A DNA stretch of 64,000 nt from JAKFYM01 sp964416595 (GCA_964416595.1 CAYQES010000004.1:76962-140961); one strand, 5' to 3'; shown: positions 7,396 to 15,939, counted from the stretch's first letter. Notes: a model not told the origin generated them from the sequence alone. A program made the numbers and translations.

Positions 7396-8052
7396 TCACT
7401 GCACCACGAGATTTTGGAAAAAAACCTCTTCTACTTTTCCGTGGGGGATCACGGCGTTGAGGGATTCAATGATAAGATTTTTGGCTGTGGCTTTGCCTTC
7501 TTCTGTGAGGGGATCCACTTGTTGGAGGTGGGCATTATTGAAGGCTTCCACCACTCGATCATAAAAAAGATCTTCATGTTTTTGGGCAAAATCTGCAGCG
7601 GTGGGATCACTCGTGCGCACCCAAATATCCACGGCCATATATTTTCTCTTATTGGCTGTGTTGTACACATTCACCGTAAATTTTCCGATGGAAATGAGGC
7701 TAGCGTTCTCTATTACTTTTTGCGAAAGCTCCCCAAAACCGTGGGTGTACTCCTGGGATATTTTTTCGTGCTCAGAATCTTTTCCTAAGCGTTGAAAGAT
7801 TTTAACGCTAGCGAAAATAGTGCTACCGAGAGCGCCAGCGGCCAGGAAATAAAACAAAAATACTTGTAATCGAGTTCCTAAACCGCCTTTGCGATAGATG
7901 CTGCCTAAAGAAAGGGGGGGGAGTGCACTGGCTGTGGTTGGAGTGGCTTTAGCTTGGCGCCATTTCTGAATGAAAGTAATTTTGTCTAGTTTTTCGTTGA
8001 GGCCCGCTTTGATAGTGGCCCATTTTTCTTTTATTGCATCCAATTTCGCCAT
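7396..8052 (-). CDS. FliL-family membrane protein
   Basis: A 218-residue protein with a cytoplasmic N-terminus (about 70 residues), one membrane segment (LQVFLFYFLAAGALGSTIFA) and a periplasmic FliL domain. The domain has FTVNVYNTANKRKYMAVDIWV, the helix KHEDLFYDRVVEAF and the closing pattern ESLNAVIPHGKVEEVFFQNLVVQ. FliL is a stomatin-like ring protein that supports stator function at the flagellar motor, but here no flagellar gene is near, and the N-terminal part is longer than in FliL, so it may be an adapted homologue for gliding or another machine. Its start has the ribosome site AGGAAG and its stop abuts the activator gene. Confidence 0.75.
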   Translation of the reverse strand: MAKLDAIKEKWATIKAGLNEKLDKITFIQKWRQAKATPTTASALPPLSLGSIYRKGGLGTRLQVFLFYFLAAGALGSTIFASVKIFQRLGKDSEHEKISQEYTHGFGELSQKVIENASLISIGKFTVNVYNTANKRKYMAVDIWVRTSDPTAADFAQKHEDLFYDRVVEAFNNAHLQQVDPLTEEGKATAKNLIIESLNAVIPHGKVEEVFFQNLVVQ

Positions 8053-8151
8053 TCTTCCTAGTTTACCCTGTTGGCGGTTTCCTAGGAAGAAAGGAAAAAA
8101 TCATAAAACTATTTCTCTTTTCTGTCGATAAGCCTTGGAACGGGAGGAAGT

Positions 8152-8592
8152 ATGAAAAACGGAATTTTCAAAACTCTTACGGGCCTGGTTTTAGGCCTCG
8201 CATTGGTACAACTATCTGGCTGCGCTACCTGGTTTGATCTAGGAGATGAAGACGCCGCAGACTATGACCGCGGCTACGCGGCAGGGACAGAAGACTCTGA
8301 ATGCACGGGACGTTTCTGTGACACGGAAACGGAATCAGACGCGGAATACCGCCGACCTGCTGGCAAAGAAGAAAAACTTTCCCATGTGCGCCGGGCGATT
8401 GAAACCCGGGATGTGATTTTGGGAATGAGCCGTCAAGAAGTATTGCAAAGCTGGGGCGAGCCAGTGCAACGGGAAGTGGCGGGCAATGGCAGTGGCGGAC
8501 ATGAGCGCTGGACCTACGGTTCCCGCTATTCTTTTGATGGTTCGCGCACGGTGATTTTTGAAGAGGGCCGTGTAGCTGGTTGGCGCAGATAA
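8152..8592 (+). CDS. BamE/SmpA-like outer-membrane lipoprotein
   Basis: A 146-residue lipoprotein. The N-terminus has a signal peptide with lipobox LSGC (Cys at about residue 24). A stretch rich in acidic residues and two cysteines follows. The C-terminal 60 residues match the BamE/SmpA-OmlA fold: IETRDVILGMSRQEVLQSWGEP, then WTYGSRYSFDGSRTVIFEEG. In enteric bacteria BamE is part of the outer-membrane protein assembly complex; similar domains are used in other envelope lipoproteins, so a BAM role is only possible. It has a strong ribosome site (GGGAGGAAGT) and is followed after 15 bases by another envelope gene. Confidence 0.7.
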   Translation: MKNGIFKTLTGLVLGLALVQLSGCATWFDLGDEDAADYDRGYAAGTEDSECTGRFCDTETESDAEYRRPAGKEEKLSHVRRAIETRDVILGMSRQEVLQSWGEPVQREVAGNGSGGHERWTYGSRYSFDGSRTVIFEEGRVAGWRR

Positions 8593-8607
8593 AACTGGAA
8601 AGTAGCG

Positions 8608-9276
8608 ATGAAGCGTGTAGCCCGTATCGCCTGGAGTTTTTTTGCCACCACTTTGTTGGCTTTTCTATTCTTTTTGTTTTTTATCTCTCCCGCCCGGGCA
8701 CCCCATGGCGGGAAAAACTCTCTAGGTGGCCGCTCGATCGCTTCTTTGCAAGAACAAGAGTTCGACCAACGAATTCTGCTGTATCAATTGTGTTACGGAG
8801 TAAAATTCGTGGCAGAAAATGCTACGGTGGAGCGCCGGCGTGTTTGCAAAGCCATGCTAGTGCATGAGTTACAGCGGGTATTGGAAACACCCGGCAATCA
8901 CTTCAAGGTGCCCATGGAATTTCGCTGCGAAGATACTGTATTCACCCGGGCCAAAGAAGCAGAGGGTATTTCCGTGGCCCTCCAACCCAATAAAGAATTT
9001 CAAGCGATCGAAGGGGCTGTGCAGAAAAATTTAGAACAGGCTACGGTGGGGGAAAGCACGGATCAATTTGCCCGGGATGCCTGCTCTTTCCTTACGGATT
9101 GTAAGCTTGCCATGGGCAGCAAGGGCTTTTCCGTGCGAAAGCTTGCAGCCTGTTTTTCCACCAATAATATTACGCATCGCAAAATACTCCTCAATGAGGT
9201 GGGTAATATGGTGTTTCGGGCCAAAGAGAACCGTAAAATCCTCTATGCGGATCTCCTGGAAGAAGCCCATAAATAA
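8608..9276 (+). CDS. membrane-anchored or secreted protein of unknown function
   Basis: A 222-residue protein not recognised as a known family. The N-terminus has a long hydrophobic run (about residues 8-30, FFATTLLAFLFFLFFISPARA) that is either a signal peptide or an anchor. The rest is soluble and largely helical with six cysteines in spaced positions (QLCYG, RVCKA, RCED, DACS, TDCK, AACF), which would suit disulphides in the periplasm. It lies 15 bases after the BamE-like lipoprotein gene and is likely co-transcribed with it, suggesting an envelope role. Confidence 0.6.
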   Translation: MKRVARIAWSFFATTLLAFLFFLFFISPARAPHGGKNSLGGRSIASLQEQEFDQRILLYQLCYGVKFVAENATVERRRVCKAMLVHELQRVLETPGNHFKVPMEFRCEDTVFTRAKEAEGISVALQPNKEFQAIEGAVQKNLEQATVGESTDQFARDACSFLTDCKLAMGSKGFSVRKLAACFSTNNITHRKILLNEVGNMVFRAKENRKILYADLLEEAHK

Positions 9277-9306
9277 GGGAAATCCATTTCACCGGTAGCG
9301 TGTTTT

Positions 9307-9315
9307 TGCTAGTAT
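9307..9315 (+). promoter_or_regulatory. extended -10 promoter element directly before accA
   Basis: TGCTAGTAT has the extended -10 form TGnTAnnnT. It ends only 9 bases before the accA ATG, and no ribosome site lies between, so a transcript from it would be nearly leaderless. No good -35 box is seen, as is usual for extended -10 promoters. Confidence 0.4.
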
Positions 9316-9324
9316 GGCACGCTT

Positions 9325-10296
9325 ATGGACGCCTATTACGAGTTTGAACGGCCAATCACCAATTTAGAGAAAAAAATCTCCGATTTGAAAGAGATGTCGG
9401 TGCAGGAGAAAATGGATTTCTCTTCGGAAATTGGTGCTCTAGAAACCAAACTGCAGCAATTGATCACGGAAGTTTATTCGAGCCTTTCGCCTTGGCAGCG
9501 GGTGCAGCTTTCCCGCCATCCCCAGCGGCCCTATAGCGAAGATTATATCAATCTATTGTTTTCCGATTTCCAAGAACTCCATGGGGACCGTAAATTCCGG
9601 GATGATCCCGCCATCATTTGCGGCTTGGCTCGTTTTCGCGACCAACCCGTGATGGTGATTGGCCAGCAAAAAGGCCGGGGCACCAAAGAAAAAATGCGCC
9701 GAAATTTTGGAATGGCAAAACCTGAGGGCTATCGCAAGGCCATTCGTTTGATGGAAATGGCGGGTCGTTTTCACCTGCCCATTATTACGCTCGTGGATAC
9801 TCCCGGAGCCTACCCTGGTTTAGACGCCGAAGAGCGGGGCCAAAGCGAGGCCATCGCCGATAGCATCATGCGCATGTTTGATCTGCCGGTTCCTGTGATC
9901 ACCGTAGTGATCGGTGAAGGTGGCTCCGGCGGAGCGTTGGCCATCGCCGTAGCAGATCGGGTGTTGATGCAAGAATTTTCCACTTACTCTGTGATTTCTC
10001 CTGAAAGCTGCGCTTCAATTTTGTGGAGCGATAGTTCCATGGCAGAGCAGGCCGCCAAGGTGCTGCGCTTGAGTGCACCGGAAGTAAAAAAGCTCGGCGT
10101 GGTGGATGAAATCGTGCAAGAACCACAAGGCGGAGCCCACCGCAATCATAACGAAGCGGCTGGTTATTTGGCCGATGCGATCGCGAAACAATTACAAGAA
10201 ATGCAAAAGGGCGCAGTAGATTTTAAAGCAGAGCGCTTGAAGCGCTTCCGCAATATGGGATCAGAATTTATGATTTCCGCGCCGGTGGAAGTTTAG
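9325..10296 (+). CDS. accA: acetyl-CoA carboxylase carboxyltransferase subunit alpha
   Basis: A 323-residue protein, full length for AccA. With AccD it moves the carboxyl group from biotin on AccB to acetyl-CoA, giving malonyl-CoA for fatty-acid synthesis. Family marks are the N-terminal FERPITNLEKKISDLKE, HPQRPYSEDYINLLFSDFQE, the carboxyl-transferase core PEGYRKAIRLMEMAGRFHLP, TLVDTPGAYPGLDAEERGQ, and VIGEGGSGGALAIAVAD with its oxyanion-hole glycines. It heads an operon with yicC (9 bases later), gmk and rel. The subunit partner accD is not in the window. Confidence 0.97.
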   Translation: MDAYYEFERPITNLEKKISDLKEMSVQEKMDFSSEIGALETKLQQLITEVYSSLSPWQRVQLSRHPQRPYSEDYINLLFSDFQELHGDRKFRDDPAIICGLARFRDQPVMVIGQQKGRGTKEKMRRNFGMAKPEGYRKAIRLMEMAGRFHLPIITLVDTPGAYPGLDAEERGQSEAIADSIMRMFDLPVPVITVVIGEGGSGGALAIAVADRVLMQEFSTYSVISPESCASILWSDSSMAEQAAKVLRLSAPEVKKLGVVDEIVQEPQGGAHRNHNEAAGYLADAIAKQLQEMQKGAVDFKAERLKRFRNMGSEFMISAPVEV

Positions 10297-10305
10297 GGAG
10301 CCAAT

Positions 10306-11202
10306 TTGGCGGATTTTATTTTTTCCATGACAGGCTTTGGCCGTGGCACAGCCACAGGGAAAAAATTTCGTTTTACTGTAGATCTCAGATCCGTGAATGG
10401 GCGTTTTTTGGAAATCCGGGCAAAGTTACCTCGGGCTTTGGCTTTTTTAGAGCCTACCGTGCGGGAAATTTTAGAAAAGAAGTTAAGTCGCGGAGTAGTG
10501 GATCTATCTTTGGCTGTGCAACCTTTGGAGGCGGATCTTTCTTCTCTGATCGATGAGCCTCTCGCCTTAGCCTATGCCAAAAAAGCCACGGCCTTAGCCA
10601 AAGAGGTGGATATACCCGCCGGGCTTTCTGGTTTGGCATTGTTAAAATTGCCAGGAGTGCTGGGCACAGAAAATCCCACACTATTTGAGAACCAACCGGA
10701 AATCATTCCGTTAGTAAAAGAAGCCGTTACGGAAGCTTTGCAGGATTTATTAGAAATGCGACGCCAAGAAGGCATGCGCCTTGTGAAAGCTTTGCAGCGG
10801 GAACTCGCGGAAATTAAATCCCACGGAGCCTGGATCCAAAAGCATCGCCAAGAAGTAAATGAGAGCTATAAAACTCGCTTGCAGCTAAGGTTCCAAGATT
10901 GGATCGGAAAAAGCACTCTTGATGAAAACCGCATGTACCAAGAGATCGCTTATTATTTAGATCGCGCCGATGTAACCGAGGAACTAGATCGTTTGGGAAG
11001 CCATTGGAAGCAATGCGAACTGGCACTTACTACTGCAGGCACAAAATCTGTGGGTAAGAGAATGGAATTTTTGATGCAGGAAATGGGGCGAGAAGTAAAT
11101 ACTATCGGATCTAAAAGCGACCAAGCAGAGGTGAGCCACCATGTGGTGGAAATGAAGCTCACTTTAGAAAAAATCCGCGAGCAAGTGCAGAATTTGGAGT
11201 GA
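10306..11202 (+). CDS. yicC: YicC family endoribonuclease-like protein
   Basis: A 298-residue protein of the YicC/YloC family. The start is TTG, supported by AGGGAG 6 bases upstream and by the conserved opening IFSMTGFGRG. The N-terminal YicC domain (VDLRSVNGRFLEIRAKLP) and the C-terminal DUF1732 region (EMGREVNTIGSKSDQAEVSH, then VVEMKLTLEKIREQVQN) are both complete. E. coli YicC has been reported as an RNase that acts on small RNA; the enzymatic role here is by homology. It sits between accA and gmk, and gmk starts 4 bases after its stop, so the three are surely co-transcribed. Confidence 0.93.
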   Translation: MADFIFSMTGFGRGTATGKKFRFTVDLRSVNGRFLEIRAKLPRALAFLEPTVREILEKKLSRGVVDLSLAVQPLEADLSSLIDEPLALAYAKKATALAKEVDIPAGLSGLALLKLPGVLGTENPTLFENQPEIIPLVKEAVTEALQDLLEMRRQEGMRLVKALQRELAEIKSHGAWIQKHRQEVNESYKTRLQLRFQDWIGKSTLDENRMYQEIAYYLDRADVTEELDRLGSHWKQCELALTTAGTKSVGKRMEFLMQEMGREVNTIGSKSDQAEVSHHVVEMKLTLEKIREQVQNLE

Positions 11203-11206
11203 TGAA

Positions 11207-11785
11207 GTGAAAACCTTCCACAAACAATTCATTGCCCTCGCCGCTCCGAGTGGAGGCGGAAAAACCACGCTTTGCCAAATGCTCTTGCAAAATTACCCTG
11301 ACACATGCCTTTCCATCTCCTTTACTACGCGCCGCCCGCGCGGGGGTGAAAAAAATGGCGTAGAATATAACTTCGTTTCCGAAGAAAGATTTCAATCCCT
11401 GATCGAAGCTGGTGAATTAGTAGAATGGGCCAAGGTACACGGCCATTTGTATGGCACGAGCCGAGTGTTTCTTGAGCAGCAAAGCGCGATGGGAAAAGTG
11501 GTACTATTGGATGTGGATGTGCAAGGCGTGGATAGTTTTAAGAGAGTTTTTGGTGATCGCTGTTTGAGTGTATTTATTTTGCCACCATCTTTGCAAGAGT
11601 TAGAGGCGCGTTTACGGGCCCGCAAAACCGAGTCTGAAGAAGTTTTGCAAGAGCGTTTGCGCAACAGTGCCCAAGAAATGGCCAAGGCTCACGAGTTTGA
11701 TCATCAGATCGTAAACCGGGATCTAAACCAGACCTTCCGGGAGCTCTGCCAGTTGGTAGAAAAGGAAGTGGGCCTTGTTAAGTGA
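11207..11785 (+). CDS. gmk: guanylate kinase
   Basis: A 192-residue enzyme converting GMP and ATP to GDP and ADP. It begins at a GTG. The P-loop is APSGGGKTTL, and the GMP-binding part follows: FTTRRPRGGEKNGVEY and FQSLIEAGELVEWAKVHGHLYGT, with LLDVDVQGV for the Walker B region and LRARKTESEEVLQERL as lid. It is a little shorter than the E. coli protein (207). It overlaps the rel gene by 11 bases. In many proteobacteria rpoZ lies between gmk and spoT; here no gene fits between them. It supplies the GDP that feeds both GTP and, through Rel, (p)ppGpp. Confidence 0.96.
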   Translation: MKTFHKQFIALAAPSGGGKTTLCQMLLQNYPDTCLSISFTTRRPRGGEKNGVEYNFVSEERFQSLIEAGELVEWAKVHGHLYGTSRVFLEQQSAMGKVVLLDVDVQGVDSFKRVFGDRCLSVFILPPSLQELEARLRARKTESEEVLQERLRNSAQEMAKAHEFDHQIVNRDLNQTFRELCQLVEKEVGLVK

Positions 11786-13994
11786 GCCGCTAGTAAAAGA
11801 AGCTTTCCAAAACTTGGAAGTGAAGCTGCTGGAATACTATCCAGACGTGAACATGGCTCTCGTAAAACAGGCTGCAGAGTTTGCGGCGATTAAACACGGC
11901 AACCAAAAACGTTCTTCTGGAGAGCCCTATATTGTGCATCCGATCGGTGTGGCCGCGATCCTCGCGGAACTGCATTTAGATTTGGATTCCGTGCTCACAG
12001 GCTTGCTCCACGATACCGTGGAAGACACCGACACTTCCCTGGAAGAGATTGCAAAAATCTTTGGCGCCTCCGTGGCAGAGCTTGTGGATGGCGTGACCAA
12101 AATTTCCCGGATCACTTTCCGCACCAATGAGGAAAAGCAGGCAGAAAACTTCCGTAAAATGGTGGTGGCGATGGCTAAGGATTTACGAGTGATCCTCGTG
12201 AAGCTGGCCGATCGCACCCACAATATGCGCACTCTAGATCACCTGCCCGAGAAAAAGCGTAAACTCATCGCCCAAGAAACCTTGGATATTTATTCACCCT
12301 TAGCGGGCCGCTTAGGGATTCACTGGGTGAAGGCGGAGTTGGAAGATCTTTGTTTAAGGCACTTAAAGCCTGAGGCCTATTACAAACTGGCACAGCTCGT
12401 GGCTAAGAAAAAAAGCGAGCGGGAAAAATATATTGATGAAGTGATTCATAATATTCAAGAGAACCTGAAAGAATATGGAATTAAGGGCACAGTTACGGGC
12501 CGCCCAAAACATTTCTATTCCATCTATAAAAAAATGGAATCGCGGAATGCCAACAATCTCGACGATATCTTAGACATCGTGGCTTTCCGTATCATCCTCG
12601 ACAATATCACCGAATGCTACAAAGCTTTGGGCGTGATTCATGCGGTATACAAACCAATTCCCGGGCGCTTCAAAGATTACATCGCCATGCCGAAGACAAA
12701 CAATTACCAATCTTTGCACACCACGGTGATTGGCCCCTTCGGAGAACGCATGGAAGTGCAGATCCGCACCCAGGAAATGCACCAGATCGCCCAGAGTGGT
12801 ATTGCTGCTCACTGGAAATACAAAGAGGGTCGGGCTGATGTTTCTAACCAAAGCAAAATGGAGTGGCTGTCCCGTCTTATCGATTCCCAAAAAACCCTCT
12901 CGGATCCTACAGAATTTTTAGAGAGCGTAAAACTCGATCTCTATCCCGGGGATGTGTTTGTGTTCACACCGAAGGGAGAGGTAAAAGAATTTCCCCATGG
13001 ATCTACTCCCTTAGATTTCGCTTACGCTGTGCACACCGATGTGGGCCATCGCTGTGTGGGTGCGAAGATTAATAATAAAATTGTCCCCCTCCGTTATCGG
13101 TTACGTTCTGGCGATGTGGTAGAAATTCTCACCTCTCCCAACCAGCATCCGGGCAAGGATTGGCTAAAACTCGTGAAAACCAGCCGGGCGATTTCCAAGA
13201 TCCGGGCCTTCTTAAAACAAGTGGAACGCACCAAGGCTAAGCAACTCGGGCAAGAAATCCTTGAGCGGGAATTTCGCCGTTTCAAAACGAATTTAGACAA
13301 AATGAGCAATACCACCGAAATGGCCAAGGCCATCCGAGAGCTCGGCTACAAAAACTTGGAAGAGATTTTAGTGGCTTTAGGCTACGGAAAACTTACCGCT
13401 AAGGATATTTCCCGGGCTGTGATCGCGCCGGAAGTTTTGGAAAAATCCGCGGAAGAAAAAGAGCAAAAAGGCTTTTTGCAGAAAATCATTTCCACGGCCA
13501 TGCGGAAAAGCGAAGCCCGCAATGCGGTGATGGTTTCCGGTTTGGGTGATGTGCTCATTCGTTTTGCTAAATGCTGCCATCCAATCCCTGGGGATCCTAT
13601 TTTAGGGTTCGTAACCCGAGGCCGGGGTGTGACCGTGCACCACGCCGCTTGCAAAAAAGCCTTGGATAGCGATAATGCCCGCCGCATCGAGGTGGCTTGG
13701 ACGGTCGCGCCCAGCAAAGAACAAAAAGAAAGTAAACCAGTCTCGGCTCCGCCCCGCCGCTCCGTGAAGGTGCGAGTATTTTGCGAAGATCAACCCGGCA
13801 TGCTTGCTTCCATGACCCAAACGATCAGCGCCCAGGGCGTAAATATTTCCCAGGCCAGCGTGCGCACCATGAAGGATAAACGCGCCGTATGCGTGTTTGA
13901 AATCTTGGTCACGGGCGTGGATCAATTGAACAAAGTGATTTCGTCTCTAGAATCCAAAGAGGGAATCATCTCCGTGGAACGGCAGAAAAATTAA
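11775..13994 (+). CDS. rel: bifunctional (p)ppGpp synthetase/hydrolase (RelA/SpoT homologue)
   Basis: A 739-residue long RSH protein. A TTG start is used, with AAGGAAG just upstream, inside the end of gmk. Domains in order: HD hydrolase (about 45-155) with LLHDTVEDTDT, so the HDxxED site is intact; synthetase (about 230-345) with GRPKHFYSIYKKM, RFKDYIAMPKTNNYQSLHT and VQIRTQEMHQIA; TGS (about 390-450, VFVFTPKGEVKEFP); the helical/zinc-finger region with AKCCHPIPGD; and a C-terminal ACT domain (VRVFCEDQPGMLASMTQ). The RFKD signature in the synthetase site is that of bifunctional Rel/SpoT enzymes rather than RelA. It is the last gene of the accA operon and overlaps the end of the opposing YdcF-like gene by 4 bases. 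Confidence 0.96.
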   Translation: MLSEPLVKEAFQNLEVKLLEYYPDVNMALVKQAAEFAAIKHGNQKRSSGEPYIVHPIGVAAILAELHLDLDSVLTGLLHDTVEDTDTSLEEIAKIFGASVAELVDGVTKISRITFRTNEEKQAENFRKMVVAMAKDLRVILVKLADRTHNMRTLDHLPEKKRKLIAQETLDIYSPLAGRLGIHWVKAELEDLCLRHLKPEAYYKLAQLVAKKKSEREKYIDEVIHNIQENLKEYGIKGTVTGRPKHFYSIYKKMESRNANNLDDILDIVAFRIILDNITECYKALGVIHAVYKPIPGRFKDYIAMPKTNNYQSLHTTVIGPFGERMEVQIRTQEMHQIAQSGIAAHWKYKEGRADVSNQSKMEWLSRLIDSQKTLSDPTEFLESVKLDLYPGDVFVFTPKGEVKEFPHGSTPLDFAYAVHTDVGHRCVGAKINNKIVPLRYRLRSGDVVEILTSPNQHPGKDWLKLVKTSRAISKIRAFLKQVERTKAKQLGQEILEREFRRFKTNLDKMSNTTEMAKAIRELGYKNLEEILVALGYGKLTAKDISRAVIAPEVLEKSAEEKEQKGFLQKIISTAMRKSEARNAVMVSGLGDVLIRFAKCCHPIPGDPILGFVTRGRGVTVHHAACKKALDSDNARRIEVAWTVAPSKEQKESKPVSAPPRRSVKVRVFCEDQPGMLASMTQTISAQGVNISQASVRTMKDKRAVCVFEILVTGVDQLNKVISSLESKEGIISVERQKN

Positions 13995-14665
13995 AACGAA
14001 TCTAATTTCGGCGCCAGGAGCGAAGTGAGCAGGAATTTAAAATATTCCCATGTGGTCACTTCGATCCCTACCCAGGTGTGCCACCAATTTTGGCGGCCAA
14101 TGGCTTCCGTGGGCGGAATAAAAGGCGTGATCGTGATCCCTCTTTCCACAAGATTTTCGATCATCACTTGAGCCCGTCGCATATGGTAACCCGAGGTAAT
14201 GAGGATCACGGATTTTACATCAGGATTTTTTTGCAGCAGCCTCGCCACAGCGATGGCGTTTTCGATCGTGTTGCGGGATTCCGTTTCCACTTGGATTTTT
14301 TCGAATTTTTCGGGGCTGAGCTTAGGCACCACTTCATCCGCATGGGCTTTCGCGAGTCCTATGGCCGTGGATTTTTTTCCGGCGCCTACGATCCATAATT
14401 GCTGACCTATGCCTTGGGCGTAGAGCGAATAGGCCGCTTCCACACGGAATTTGCCGCCAGCCAAACAAATCACCACGGCGTCTTTAGGCAGGGCGTTTAG
14501 TTGGGGGTTAGGGGGAAAGGAGTAAAGTTGGTCACCAAAGAGGCGGATTCCGCCAATCAGCAGGAGCAGGAAAATAGAAAGGGCACCGGACCATAGCGAA
14601 GGCAAATGGACGGAGCCCCGTTTTCTTCTGTCTATGCTGCTTCTTCCATTAGGCTGTTTTGCCAC
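13991..14665 (-). CDS. YdcF-like (DUF218) membrane-anchored protein
   Basis: A 224-residue protein with one N-terminal membrane segment (WSGALSIFLLLLIGGIRLFG) and a DUF218 domain facing the periplasm. Marks are AVVICLAGGKFRVEAAYSLY, ETESRNTIENAIAVARLL and SVILITSGYHMRRAQVM, the last two being the family's conserved N-T-x-E-N and S-x-x-H-x-x-R parts. E. coli SanA and YdcF of this family affect cell-wall integrity, and some members in Gram-positives act on polysaccharides. The start is a GTG within the preceding gene (34-base overlap), with no clear ribosome site, so translation is probably coupled. Confidence 0.78.
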   Translation of the reverse strand: MAKQPNGRSSIDRRKRGSVHLPSLWSGALSIFLLLLIGGIRLFGDQLYSFPPNPQLNALPKDAVVICLAGGKFRVEAAYSLYAQGIGQQLWIVGAGKKSTAIGLAKAHADEVVPKLSPEKFEKIQVETESRNTIENAIAVARLLQKNPDVKSVILITSGYHMRRAQVMIENLVERGITITPFIPPTEAIGRQNWWHTWVGIEVTTWEYFKFLLTSLLAPKLDSF

Positions 14666-14925
14666 AATTCGTAAAGAGTCTTTCCACTCGCATTGCGGAT
14701 CCAGCGGCTAGCGTGATCCGGTGGTTCCGTGCCAAGGAACTTCTGGCTAACTGCATGCACAGTCATTACCTCGCCCTTGCACTCCACTTTGTATTCGTGA
14801 TCAGGCATCTTTTTTACCACACAACAGTGCTTGGGATCGCTCACAAAGAACAAGGTTTCCCCTTCTTTTACGAAACCATCGCGAACTAGGTGGGTAAGGT
14901 CGAACTTATTCTTCTTTTTCGACAT
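14632..14925 (-). CDS. RAMA-like domain small protein
   Basis: A 97-residue cytoplasmic protein. Residues about 12-92 resemble the RAMA (Restriction enzyme Adenine Methylase Associated) domain: HLVRDGFVKEGETLFFV, a short beta-hairpin with two cysteines (CCVV, VECKG), and the ending ASRWIRNASGKTLYELW, which matches the domain's Trp then G-K-S-L-x-E-L pattern. RAMA domains are found on DNA methylases and chromatin-linked proteins and probably bind nucleic acid or modified DNA. Here the domain stands alone with no methylase or restriction gene near. The start has GGAGG 9 bases upstream, next to a 16-base palindrome. Confidence 0.6.
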   Translation of the reverse strand: MSKKKNKFDLTHLVRDGFVKEGETLFFVSDPKHCCVVKKMPDHEYKVECKGEVMTVHAVSQKFLGTEPPDHASRWIRNASGKTLYELWQNSLMEEAA

Positions 14926-14938
14926 GCGGAGCCTCCAG

Positions 14939-14954
14939 AGGTTAGTAATAACCT
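14939..14954. promoter_or_regulatory. 16-base palindrome, operator-like
   Basis: AGGTTA-GTAA-TAACCT is a perfect 6-4-6 inverted repeat placed directly upstream of the ribosome site of the RAMA-domain gene. It may be an operator, possibly for autoregulation, or form a small leader hairpin. Confidence 0.35.
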
Positions 14955-15033
14955 AACGGATGGATCCGCCCCAGGCTTTAGGGCAAATTGTAAATATTCA
15001 ATAGAATCAAATATTTAATGATCAGTGGTGGCT

Positions 15034-15939
15034 TTAAGCGTGTTCGTTATAACCCGTAGGCACTGCCATGCCCATGGCGTGCATGCCTTTATCCACATAA
15101 ACCACGCTACCAGTTATGCCGCTGCCGAGATCCGAGCACAAAAAGGCCGCCGTGGAACCTACCTCATCGGCCTGGAGGGTATCGGTGAGGGGCGCATTGT
15201 GCTCGCAGTAGGCGATCATGTTTTGGATCATGCCAATGGCCTTGGCGGCCCGGGAGGCTAAGGGGCCAGCGCTGATGGTGTTGACTCGATGGCCGTGGCG
15301 TCGGCCCGCTTCGAAGGCCAGTACTCTCGTATCACTCTCGAGAGCTGCCTTGGCGGAACTCATGCCGCCGCCGTAGCCGGGGATTACTTTTTCAGCGGCC
15401 ATATAGGAAAGTGCGAGGAAGCTACCGTTCTTTTTCATGAGGGGCGAAAGGTGACGAACGAGGCTCACGAAAGAATAGGCGCTGGCAGAATTGGAAGCTA
15501 AGTACCCGGCCCGGGAAGTGTCGATCAACGCCTTTTGCACTTCGGGGCCATTGGCGAGGGAGTGCACTACGATGCTGAGTTCGTCGGCACCGAAATCTCT
15601 CTCGATGCTATCCCGCAAACCCCGGATCGTGAAATCACCTAGATCTTGGTAGCGCTTGTTGGTGCGTACGTCGTCGGGCACGTCTTCCATTTGGTCAAAC
15701 ATGGCATCCAAAGGATAGATTTTTTCAAAGGTGAGAGTGCCGTATTCGGGGCCGAGATTGGTGTCGAGCTTTCCTCGGTCTAAAGACATCCGCAAAATAT
15801 TCAAAGCCGGAGGCCAAGTGGTAATGATCACCCGGGCGCCGGCTTTTTTCAGGGCCTTCGCAATGGCCCAACCGTAACCTTGGTCGTCGGCCACGCCGGC
15901 TACTAAGGCGAGTTTTCCTTCTAGGTTAATTCCAAGCAT
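15034..15939 (-). CDS. fabI: enoyl-[acyl-carrier-protein] reductase (NADH), plant/Chlamydia-type FabI
   Basis: A 301-residue reductase for the last step of fatty-acid elongation. The start at 15939 (MLGINLEGKLALVAGVADD) is preferred because GGAGG lies 7 bases upstream; the in-frame ATG at 15960 has none. It is about 40 residues longer than E. coli FabI, with the long insert after GTWPPALN-like TTWPPALNI (LRMSLDRGKLDTNLGPEYG) seen in chloroplast and chlamydial enzymes. The catalytic Tyr and Lys fall in SYMAAEKVIPGYGGGMSSAK. The nucleotide site is GVADDQGYGWAIA. The gene is probably alone on its transcript. Confidence 0.93.
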   Translation of the reverse strand: MLGINLEGKLALVAGVADDQGYGWAIAKALKKAGARVIITTWPPALNILRMSLDRGKLDTNLGPEYGTLTFEKIYPLDAMFDQMEDVPDDVRTNKRYQDLGDFTIRGLRDSIERDFGADELSIVVHSLANGPEVQKALIDTSRAGYLASNSASAYSFVSLVRHLSPLMKKNGSFLALSYMAAEKVIPGYGGGMSSAKAALESDTRVLAFEAGRRHGHRVNTISAGPLASRAAKAIGMIQNMIAYCEHNAPLTDTLQADEVGSTAAFLCSDLGSGITGSVVYVDKGMHAMGMAVPTGYNEHA

